From contig CM059582.1 in NCBI GenBank assembly GCA_030407085.1, forward strand, positions 47,639,001 through 47,703,000: a stretch of 64,000 bases of DNA. The letters run 5' to 3'. Position 1 is the first letter of the stretch; each line of letters begins with the position of its first letter. The stretch comes from Trichopria drosophilae. Taxonomy: Eukaryota; Arthropoda; Insecta; Hymenoptera; Diapriidae. The notes beneath the pieces are model-generated. The model worked only from the letters and a program-made list of their open reading frames with translations. It was not told where the DNA came from and searched no databases. Below, piece after piece: positions 47,373 to 56,396 of this stretch. The position numbers and the translations under genes were made by a program.

Positions 47373-47746
47373 AGGCTGAGTAGTTTGCTTATTGTTGTTA
47401 GTAACCCACTTTCCCTTTTTTCAAAATACAGACGTTTCGCAGGTAGTTTAATTATACTATTTCAGATTTGCAAGGCACTAGCGAAATAGCAAATAAATAT
47501 GTAATAAGACGTAGTGAGCCCAATGCCTTATAGTTAATAGGTCTCAAAATATCTTTAAGACCCTTTTCAAATTCCGATTGACGTAATCATCACTTACAGT
47601 TTAAAATTAATGACGGCATATTAAACGAATATTTAGTACTATTTTCAATATATTTTATGTGTCCCAGGTTCTAGAAGTATCTGTTTCGGTCTGTTTATTT
47701 TCAAGCACTTAAAATTATTCTTATTGTATTATACGCCGTGTAACGC
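47373..47746. other. Intergenic between solo LTR and foldback
   Basis: A+T-rich, nothing recognised. TATTATAC just left of the foldback at 47728-47735 is mirrored by GTATAATA just right of it, so the foldback may extend slightly. Confidence 0.4.
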
Positions 47747-48641
47747 CACCTATGACACCCCGTTTACCAGGAGATAAATGGTGAAAAACTTAACCGGAAG
47801 TTCATTTTCCAAAAATTGGATCTTGATTGGCGAGCCATCGAAGTTTCGAAAAAAAAATCACCATTTTTGCAATAACTCGGTTCTTTTTGAAGATCTGTTA
47901 ACTAGTGAAAGTCTAAAGATATTTTGAAGCTCTACAATTCATCTCGGAGGCTCTTTGACTTGCCATGAATATTTCTTTTGTTATAGCCAAAAAAAGGGGG
48001 GAAACGACGATTTTTGCATTTTTTCGCGTCTAACTTTTTTCGCTAAATAGCTAACGAAATATCACACGGGAAGAAGATGTAGGCCTTGGAAAAATGAACA
48101 ATTTAATGATTAATACGATGTGATTCGATAAAAATTCAAACCGCCAGGAGCCTTTAAAGTCATGGAATTGGCGAAAAACGAGTTTTGCAAATATCAAGAC
48201 GTTTTTCGTCAATTCTGCGACTTTAAAATACTCCCTGTGGGTTTAATTTTTATCGAATCGCGTCCGATTATGGATCAAATTGTTCGTTTTTTTATGGCCT
48301 ACAACTTCTTTATTGTGGTATTTCGTTAGCTGTTTAGCGAACAAAATTGGATTAAAAAATTTGCATTTTTCACCCTTTTTATGGCTGTAACAAGAGAAAT
48401 ATTCAATGTAGGTCAAAGAGCCGCAGAGGTGAATTGTAGAGCTAAAAAATAACTTTAATATGAAATTTGACTGGTTATAACATAACTTCAAAAAGAATCG
48501 AGTTATTGCAAAAATAGTGATTTTTTTCGAAACTTCGATGGCCAGCCAATCAAATTCTAAGGCTCAGTTCCAATTTTGGAAGAGGAACTTCTGATTTAGT
48601 TTATTGGCATTCACCTCCAGATAAACGGGGTGTCATAGGTG
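47747..48641. repeat. 895-bp foldback element, about 430-bp arms
   Basis: The ends CACCTATGACACCCCGTTTA and TAAACGGGGTGTCATAGGTG are perfect 20-bp inverted copies. The arms continue inward almost to the centre. GAACTTCTGATTTAGT-like ends are diverged, but GAAACTTCGATGGCCAGCCA (48529) matches GGCGAGCCATCGAAGTTTCG (47830), AATAGTGATTTTTTTCGAA matches its complement near 47848, and AGCCGCAGAGGTGAATTG matches CAATTCATCTCGGAGGCTC (47936). The centre, near 48195, has almost no spacer. RNA from either strand would fold into one long hairpin. The 82-codon minus frame at 48243-48491 is a repeat shadow. Confidence 0.9.
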
Positions 48642-49330
48642 TATAATATAGAATAATGATACTTTTTACTTGCAACAGCCCATTAAATAGTAACATAAAC
48701 TTGAGAACCAATAATTGTCTATTGTCTATTATACTGAAACTTTATAACCTTAAATCAAAACACACTAGATTCGAATTTCGCGGGCAGTCGACTGGGCCGT
48801 TCGAATTATTTTCGAGTCTCGAGCATCGACCTTTACTCCGTTCATGCCCTTGAACTACAAAGCCGTTGTAGTAATCTTATCGACTACCAGTCGTCAATCT
48901 TGAGTATCGCAAAGTCAAATGTAAATACTGTAATGACCGAAACGTAAACTAAAAATATTTGTGATATGAATACCAAATCCGGTTACTGTTCCGGAATACT
49001 GTATTCATTTACTAAATTTTTTTACAATCTTGTATCAAATAAATACAATTATATAGTAATTTCAAGCTTAAAATTTCTAAGATAAATTGCATCTTCTAAT
49101 CTCGATGAGCTATTATTTGTATCTAATAACTAATAACATCTCTTCTTAGAAATCTATGACGTGTTAAGGAGGAAAACATATGTGATTTGTAATATTACGA
49201 AAAGAATTATTGTGTTTTAATACTTATTTTTCGTGAAGACACGCAACGTCATGTGATGAATACCATCGCATTCTTAAAATCTTGTTATATAATCAAAGTA
49301 AGTAAAACTTCTTTCCGAGTAAAATCATTT
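48642..49330. other. Intergenic, nothing recognised
   Basis: A+T-rich, apart from TTTCGCGGGCAGTCGACTGG near 48775. No gene recognised. Confidence 0.4.
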
Positions 49331-49990
49331 TCAAGCCACCATTTTGCTAGACGACAATGCGCTTAGTTTGCGCGCATTCCCGCGCTGCCGCGAGTGGCCG
49401 TAAGGCCCACAACCCAGACTGCAGACACAGTGTTTACCGCGATCTCGAACGTACCTAACCTCAAAGTCGATACTCTTCATTCGCTTATTGTTTTCAAGGA
49501 ATATATTAACATTCTCATACCAAGTTTCAGTGTCATTGTAAGCCACCAACAGAATCTGTGTACCCAAATTATTGACACGCCAGCGGAAGAAATATTTGTT
49601 AGAATTGTAAACAAGGACTTACTCGCTGAAATGGATGGTCGCCAATGACAATCCTGGCAGGACCAAGTCATCGCTCCCGATTCGCCATCTTCTACCAAAG
49701 GCGATGAGGCTCGGCATTGTTGTTTTTTTTTCAGGATAAAAAAAAATCGAAACTCGCGTGCTCGTAACAATGCGGCGGCTTTCGGGTTGTCAGTTAGATT
49801 GCGCGCCCACGTGCTGCCGCCCGGCAGAGTGGGAGCGTAACTGCGTAACTGCGGTGCGTTCCCGAGACTCTCGAGCTCCAATCACGACTACATGCGTACA
49901 TCTATACTTCATGGCATTGTACAATATGCAGTCTGCGTTTCCCACTATTCATAGCACCGAGTGCTGAATACACACAGCTACTATCCATGC
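49331..49990 (-). other. CpG-rich patch, possible decayed promoter or first exon
   Basis: Two stretches (49365-49465 and 49770-49880) are dense in CpG (GCGCGCATTCCCGCGCTGCC, GCGCGCCCACGTGCTGCC), unlike anything nearby. Minus-strand frames of 134 codons (49477-49881) and 78 codons (49331-49567) show no known domain. A GAGTAAGT near 49635 could be a donor splice site on the minus strand, which would end a short exon there. TCATCGC and GCGATGA (49665, 49702) form a hairpin followed by CGGCATTGTT, a string also found at 62721. A gene 5' end, an LTR relic or a GC-rich transposon would all fit. Confidence 0.25.
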
Positions 49991-51083
49991 AAAGGTAGAA
50001 TCGTTCCTACTTTGACGCGTTTTGTGCATAAATTGCTGCAATTAATCTGATCGTTGAAGGCGAGACGGTTATTCGACAAATCAGGAGAAAAGTGATTTCA
50101 AGAAATTATTTCTTAAAAAGAGTATTCAACAATTAACCAGTCCAAGAAGATGCAACGGAGAAAAATATAATAAATCTTTTAAAATTAAGAATTAAATTGG
50201 ATTGAAAAATATTTTGGATTGAAAAATGTAAATATTGGTCAAAATAAGAATTAAGAAATATACGTTTTAGCAGGGGGGTCTGGGGGAAGGGCGCAGCCCC
50301 CCCCCCCCCCAGAAAGCATTGGGCTGTGCGCATCATTACATAATTTACGAGGAGAGGCAACGTCCAGTCTTTTTTACCATCGATCATTTTATCGTACATC
50401 ATTTATCTCTTGATCATTTCTGTGTAGTCATTTTTCATCCGACATTTTTTCATGGATCTTATGGTGATATTAATATATCCGAAATGAGAATGATTGTATA
50501 AATGAAAGAAATGTACAACAATGCATACGTGTTATTATGTTAGATCCTTCTAAATCCTTAGACTGGCCATTTTGAATACATTTGAATCGATACGTAATTT
50601 TTTCATTAACTGGAATATGGGGAACTCAGCAAATGAAGAGCAAATCTCCTTCAGGGATTATTTATTTATTCATATTAGACGAGCCAATGGGTGCTTGATA
50701 CAAAGAAAAATCACTGCAAATTAACAATGGAAAAATGTCATCGGGAGACCTCTGTATTTGTTTATAAGTGCTAATAACGCCAAAGTTCAGGGTGTTTGAA
50801 TTCCACCTTCATAAACTGTAGATCGCGATTTAGTCCCATTTCGGTTCAGAAAAGTCAATGTAAAATAATATAAAAAAAAAACAATAGAAAACTAGATGCC
50901 TTCGACCCGGATGCCTACAATTTTGGCTAAATTCGTATTGCAGTTCCCTGACGAAAGGCTGATGCTTCCGGGAATATTCCCATTTTAACACTGCCAGGAA
51001 AGAAGGCGGCAGAGGGTTGTTCTAGCATCGTTAGGTTCGAGTAGTTTCTATACATATATTGTAACAATATCTTGTTCCTTAAA
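49991..51083. other. Intergenic with G-rich hairpin repeat at 50272-50312
   Basis: AGGGGGGTCTGGGGG at about 50274 followed by C14 (50297-50310) matches the G-rich core of the nested palindrome at 37636-37912. The remainder is A+T-rich with no gene. TGCCTTCGACCCGG near 50897 echoes the CTTCGACCC string of the hairpin family. Confidence 0.45.
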
Positions 51084-51534
51084 TAGGGTGAATATGCCAA
51101 TGAATGGACGGTTAAGCATTTCTTACACTTTGATCCATTGTAACTTTTGAATTCTTTTATGAAAATTTAATTATGATACCACCGTTAGACTCTGCTCTTT
51201 ATGACCGTGTAATTCAACTTTTGATTTTATTTAATTACTAACCTCGTCTTCATACGTTTGTAAAAAAATCCGCTAAACCCCAATGAATAGACGGGTTAAA
51301 TCAAATGGGACGTTTTCAGTACCAGTTTTGGATGGCTTTAAAACTTTGCTTTGATTTTACAAAATAATAAACACTGGAAGATCAATCGTACTGTAAATAT
51401 TGTTTTGAATGTTCAAAGAACATAAAAATATGTATTTTGTTGCATGTTGTGCATCATACATTCATAAGAAATAGAAATATGTAGAAAATCGTCCATTCAT
51501 TGGTAGTCGTCCATTCATTGGCATATTCACCCTA
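51084..51534. mobile_element. 451-bp MITE with perfect 27-bp inverted ends
   Basis: TAGGGTGAATATGCCAATGA and seven more bases (51084-51110) are perfectly complementary to 51508-51534. The flanking or terminal TA at both ends suits a TA target site, as in Tc1/mariner-type elements. Just inside the right end, TCGTCCATTCATTGG is duplicated (51489-51503 and 51507-51521), and a diverged CCAATGAATAGACGG lies at 51280. No transposase frame is present, so it is non-autonomous. Perfect ends suggest a fairly recent insertion compared with most repeats here. Confidence 0.88.
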
Positions 51535-51540
51535 TATTAA

Positions 51541-51600
51541 AATTGAAAATGAGCATTTTCAAAACTTCGACCCCGACCGCAGATCAGCCGAAGCACTGAT
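51541..51600. repeat. Diverged hairpin copy with shared leader
   Basis: The leader ATTGAAAATGAGCATTTTC is shared with 45459. It is followed by a 29-base hairpin (51565-51593) matching the inner part of the 37-bp hairpin at about 23 of 29 positions (CTTCGACCC left, CGAAG right). The inner stem no longer pairs well. Confidence 0.55.
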
Positions 51601-51815
51601 AAATGAGCACGTCCTGTTCACACTGATGCTTAAAAAAACAAAAATTGATGAAATTTTTATACTAAAATAAAATTTAATCAAATTTTTAAAGTTAGCCCCC
51701 CCCCCTGATACCCGCCTCACTCCCCTGCTTCCTCTGTGTCTCTGTTTTTCATGTAATGTATATAATATACATACATATGCATTGTATATGTGTATGTACA
51801 ATTTATGTTAATTTG
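51601..51815. other. C10 tract and C-rich stretch
   Basis: A run of ten C (51696-51705) is followed by CCCGCCTCACTCCCCTGC. Read on the other strand this resembles the G-rich repeat family at 37.6 and 50.3 kb. An ATAC-rich stretch lies at 51755-51800. No gene. Confidence 0.4.
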
Positions 51816-52280
51816 CTTTTTACGGCATTATCGTTGATTTTACGAAGAAATGAATAAAACCTTTTTTGTAGAGAATTCGATGCTCTATATTTTTTGTTTG
51901 AAACATTTTTTTGTACGATTTGTATTTTTTGTTAAAAAATGAAAAAACGTGTTTTTTGACCGTTTTTTTGTTAAACCTCCCCATACTCTAGTATGCATTG
52001 TCTGCAAAAACTAATCAGATCCAAGTTTGGCCAAGAGAAACCCAAATCCGTTGGTACTTTTTAAATTCGTCCTGCCAGTCGCGAGATATCGCGTATACAA
52101 AATTTTGCCCACAGACGGACGGACGGACGTACAACCTAACGGACACCAATTTTTTTATTGTTGCTTTGGGTTCCTTAGGGCCCGAAACGTCGACATTTGA
52201 TGAAAAACTATAGGGTAATTTTTTAGCGGGAAGTGAAAAAATTCAATACTTCGCCAGACCTATGGTCTGGGTCGAAGTAA
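51816..52280 (+). repeat. Dispersed repeat ending in the 37-bp hairpin
   Basis: 51826-51960 matches the arms of the 37.3-38.5 kb palindrome (ATGAATAAAACCTTTTTTGT, GAATTCGATGCTCTA, TTTGAAACATTTTTTTGT, AACGTGTTTTTTGACCG). Further on are ACAGACGGACGGACGGACG (52112), CGAAACGTCGACATTTGATG and, at the end, the hairpin. GACGGACGG-type stretches in this context are common in arthropod repeats. The 71-codon frame at 51998-52213 is not a gene I recognise. Confidence 0.65.
52244..52280 (-). repeat. 37-bp hairpin, copy B (identical to 16272-16308)
   Basis: Reverse complement of copy A without a mismatch over 37 bases. The left flank is the dispersed repeat above and the right flank is A+T-rich. Neither flank matches copy A. 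Confidence 0.9.
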
Positions 52281-53122
52281 AAGGTATATGTATACAAACT
52301 TAGAAAATTTATCAATAATTTATAGATTCACTCTATGATCCCAATAAAACAGAAAGTATGGAATTGATATTTTGCATTCTGTTTCTTTCTAGTCGCGCAT
52401 TGATTATTCGAGATTCTTATTCGAATTAATACTATTTTATACGACCTGTAATTCCAGAATTGAATTAATTCGATCTCATACGATAACGTATTTGACGCAT
52501 TCCAAAAATTGATTTGTTGCAGCTTAGAATAGCTTTAAAGTCCGTATTTCATAATTCTCGAAGAAATGTTCTGTTTTAGAGTTTTGAGTTCAAATCATGC
52601 GATAATCAAAAATAATCGTTTCTTTGAGGTTATGTGCGTTTATGAATTGCGTATAATATCGTGTACACTCGCATTCGTAACTAAAATAGCGGGAAAGAAA
52701 CAGACTTATTTCGTACTAAATAGTACACAGATTTTTCGTATACTTTTTCATTTGTTGGGATGGACAAAAGATAATGAATTCCCGATTTGAAAGATCCAAT
52801 GGACACAGTTCCGCACACTAGAAGAAACCTTGTTCTAAAAACGACCTAAACGATCAACATACAAAAAACCCGCAATTTGAATTATTAAACAATTCGGAAA
52901 CAATACACGGGTCACGGAAGTTATAAGAGATTGATCTGCATTTAAAAACTGATGAAATATCATTTCAGTTCAGCTAATTATGAGCGATTTTGAAGGCTAA
53001 CACATGATCCTAAAATTCATGGAGCTGTCCTATAATCGTTAAGTTAAAAGTGCGCATAATTGGCAAAAAATCATGATCGATATCTATGAAGTTATCGGTT
53101 TTGAGAGAGACATATCGTAACA
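52281..53122. other. Intergenic, nothing recognised
   Basis: A+T-rich. The 74-codon frame at 52566-52790 has no recognised domain. Confidence 0.45.
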
Positions 53123-53377
53123 CAGTAGAGTCCCGGTATATTTACCCCGCCGGTTTCTCGCCCTCCCATCCCGTTTTCTCATATTTACCAAAAGCGCCGC
53201 TTCTCCCACTCCCCTCAGTCTCGTTATGTTCGTGATGTCACAGCAGGCCCTCCCTGAGGCCCCTGTCCGCAAGCTGGGAGAAAAAGACAGCGTCGACAGG
53301 CAATTATAACGCGATTGAAGCTGCCAAATATGTTGGAACGTAAATGTAGTGAGATGCAATTATAACAGGACTCTACT
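53123..53377. mobile_element. pogo/Tigger-like MITE
   Basis: The left end CAGTAGAGTCCCGG and the right end (read inward) AGTAGAGTCCTGTTATAATT are inverted. CAGTAGAGTC is close to the terminal text of pogo/Tigger-type Tc1/mariner elements. A second GCAATTATAACGCG lies internally at 53299. The interior is GC-rich, unlike the flanks. TA target sites are not clear, and the two ends differ after the first ten or so bases. The 91-codon minus frame here is a repeat shadow. Confidence 0.55.
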
Positions 53378-53459
53378 ATACTTTGTGCGGAACATATTCT
53401 AATTGGTTAAATGCTGCATGAGTGCATGGGGACCAAATAACAGATGCATATGTAAAGAT

Positions 53460-54110
53460 GTGTATAACTAATAATTTATGTAAATATAATACAGTTTCAA
53501 CTTTATAAAATCAAACGTGGACCTTTTAATAAGACCCACCAGACGTAAAGTTCGGACAATAATATTTATATTTACATAAATATTGTTTACATGAGAAGAA
53601 AGAGAAAGAGTTTTATCAAAAAGAACTCCTACATCAGTGATGCTGTCGACTCGATTCAAGAGGATATCATTAAGTGTGTAAACTTATTTAAATAAAAATT
53701 TACCCCTACTAAAAGATACTCTGCGGCAATTTCTGCATGTTAAGAGACAAAGGTCCCTGAGGAACACCCCGTATTACCATAAAAGAATTGGAAACTGCTC
53801 CAGAAATTCTAACGATTTGTATCCTGACAACCGAATGCAACTTGATCTATGTAAATAACGTACCGAGTACCCCCTATTTGTAAATCTTCTGAAGTAGATA
53901 TAATCGCGATTAACCGAATCAAAAGCCTTTGAAAATCAAAATAATTCGAATCCACCTGGTAGTGTTGTTTAAAAGAAGTTATATATGTAGTTGTTGAATA
54001 ACAAAAGTTTTTTAACTGTGGAGCGACCCAGAATAAACCCATGCTGTTCCCCCACAATAAAACTGGGAAATAAATCTGAAATGTGTTTATCTAAAAAAGT
54101 TTAACATTAA
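53460..54110 (-). pseudogene. Non-LTR retrotransposon reverse transcriptase (Jockey/RTE type), decayed
   Basis: Read on the minus strand, from upstream to downstream: an EQHGFI-like segment just before 54050; LLLFNNYI-like text; YFDF then, after a one-base shift, SKAFDSVNRDYI (about 53905-53950), the DFSKAFD motif of LINE reverse transcriptases; SGAVSNSFMVIRGVPQG (about 53756-53805), the PQG motif; then LNDILLNRVDSITDVGVLFD and IVRTLRLVGLIKRST (53510-53665), the thumb-side region just after the catalytic core. The segment that should hold FADD, between PQG and LNDILLNRVDS, is deleted. At least two frameshifts and several stops are present. Only the middle to end of the RT domain remains. It lies right beside the pogo-like MITE but the two do not overlap. 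Confidence 0.9.
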
Positions 54111-54565
54111 ATTAAATTTTAACACTTTTCCGATTGTTGCTGTTATTCAGACTAATTACCAATTCATTTCAATCCGTCGAAGATGTTTGGAAATATTATA
54201 TGGTCACTGATGACCAATAAGGTTCTAGATTTAAAACATTCAAAATGCCGTATCGAATATGGAGAACAACTTTTTGAAAAATTAATTTATATTTGGATAT
54301 TCCCACTTTTCTTTAGCGTTACCCACGGAACAACTTGGGCGTAGAAAGTTACGAAAGTCCCTTTTTTGTTCTTTTTGATCAATCAAAATTTGACTTGCGA
54401 AAAACGCCATTGGCACAGCCCATTCAAACGAAACACTCTAGAGGTAACTCGTACGTGATGAGTCCATTCGAATCATACAACACTTGTTTATATTCGCAAT
54501 TAACACTATCGATAACTTCCCCTATAACTTGTCAATTGCCAGGCAGCTTCGCCACATTCTTAGTC
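54111..54565. other. Intergenic, nothing recognised
   Basis: A+T-rich. The 93-codon frame at 54335-54616 runs into the GGGTGC element and has no known domain. Confidence 0.4.
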
Positions 54566-54687
54566 GGGTGCGGGTCGAAAAACCCACATTCAAAAAACCG
54601 ACAGTTCAAAGAATGACTGTCCTCCTGACTATGTGTCTATTTTTTTATGTGTCGGCTTTTTGACTGTCGGTTTTTCGACCTGCACCC
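54566..54687 (+). mobile_element. GGGTGC-family element, complete 122-bp copy
   Basis: The left end GGGTGCGGGTCGAAAAACCC and the right end (read inward) GGGTGCAGGTCGAAAAACCG are inverted copies. Interior blocks are ACCGACAGTTCAAAGAATGA (a small hairpin), CTATGTGTCTATTTTTTTAT and GTGTCGGCTTTTTGACTGTC. The 8 bases on each side, TCTTAGTC and TCTTAATT, agree at six positions with two transitions, consistent with a decayed 8-bp target duplication. This copy has the ACCGACAGTC unit only once or twice, where 10417-10658 has an expanded array. Confidence 0.85.
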
Positions 54688-56332
54688 TCTTAATTCTGAT
54701 GCGTGCGGTCGCTCGGTGCTCTAAATGTGGAAATGAATATTCATTTAATCGGAAAGATTATTTTTGCAACAGGTATGATTCGTATAAACAAATAATGAGC
54801 GTAGTTGCCATTATTACTTAGACGAAAAAGTACTGTATTTTAACTTCTCCTTTGTTATCAGCACTATAGTACAATACATAGCAAAGACAAGACTCATTGT
54901 TGTTGAATACATGAAAAGTAATTATTCGTTATAGCTGAATGCTTTTTAGACTCTTATTATCTAAATAGTAAGGTTTCATGGCATTTGGCAGTCATTCTTT
55001 TTTTCTAAACAATACTGAAGAATTATATGTTATACTTCCGTATGCATATTCAAGGATGAAGAAATAAATTTTGAATAATTCTGAACAATTTGTTATTTTC
55101 TGGGATGGTAAAGTGAGAGACTCAAAAATCATTAAATTTTACTGAGAAGGAATGGACAAAATTTCCTACACTTTACTATTAAAATTTCCTGTAAATTATA
55201 TAAATTGTTCACGCTTATGAATTCATTGAGATAATAGGAGGGTTCGTAAATATTTGAGGATATTTTCTGTCAACTAATTTTATTATGTACTTTTTTTTTC
55301 ATCTGGTAAAGAAAAAGTTAGTTTTGAAAAGTAAACAAATGAAAAATGCAATAAAGTGGCTTATTATAACGCGTCGTTTTCGCGTAACACCCATTTTTTT
55401 AAAAAGTGCGTAATCTGCAAAATAATCATGTAAAAATATTATATGGGTACGTGTCGAGAAATAATATATGATATTATAGGACGGAGATAACAGCAGCAGC
55501 TTTATAAGCAAATATGGTCACGACTGCGATTAGCGGCGTAATAAATAAGTACATTACATATATATTTATTAACTTACTTTAGGTCTACGTTTACTATTTC
55601 ATAATGAGAAATGTTACTGCTCTGAATGTATTTCGTAATTTACAATCTGCATTGAATATATTATAACCTTGCATTTTTGTTTTTGCAAGTTTTCAACAAA
55701 TTACTATCCAGTTCTATTAATATCTCACTAGAATTATAAGATGTAATATAATACTTGTAAATTTCCTATTATAATATTAAATTTTCCCATAGTATTTCTA
55801 TCTGCGTACGATACAATAAAAACATATGACGGGTTTGTATTTGAACAAGTCATGATGGGTACACTAAGATACATACAAAGGGATTGTAATACTATTATAA
55901 TTCACTCGTAATCTAGTATTAGTTTACCCATACTACTCCACCTATAATATCTAATACTACAATAGTGTCTAAAACTACGTGTAACCTAGTAGAATTTGTC
56001 CGTTTTTTCTGAGACTGGCCATTTCCCCTATACCTTTAACATCATAAATAATAATGTTATACAAGAATTGTAGAAAATATGTTTTCATTGCTACCTGGGT
56101 AGTGGTATCCAATTTTGCTTCTAGTAATTGGCTTTTATATAACCACTACGAATAGTATGTATTTCTCAGTATAGGTAATTGCATTGCAATAGAATATTCT
56201 AACTAAACTCATTCCTGTTTAGATGACTTCGAATAGTGAACGTAAAAGGATTGTCATGGTTTAAAAATGTGGAATATCTGTTAATCCTGTTAAATCAAAA
56301 TCTGAATCCTTAAAAATATTAATTATGCGAAT
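54688..56332. other. Intergenic, nothing recognised
   Basis: A+T-rich. Around 55870-56000 there are many TACTA-type words but no array. No gene. Confidence 0.45.
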
Positions 56333-56396
56333 TTACAGCTGAAGTAAGATCATTCTAAGCAACATTTCGTAGGTCTCGAGTTCGAATCGCCGGTGC
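56333..56396 (+). repeat. tRNA-derived SINE head (copy 3)
   Basis: ACAGCTGAAGTAAGATCATT (D-arm/A-box side), then CATTTCGTAGGTCTCGAG and GTTCGAATCGCCGG (T-arm/B-box). It aligns with the copies at 12063 and 12757. The body after the head differs between copies as far as I can align them. Confidence 0.5.

Noticed and set aside
49477..49881. 134-codon minus frame, the longest in the window, considered as a gene
   Set aside because: Open because of GC-rich composition; no known domain. Only a possible exon on the minus strand could be argued, so it is listed as part of the CpG-rich patch.
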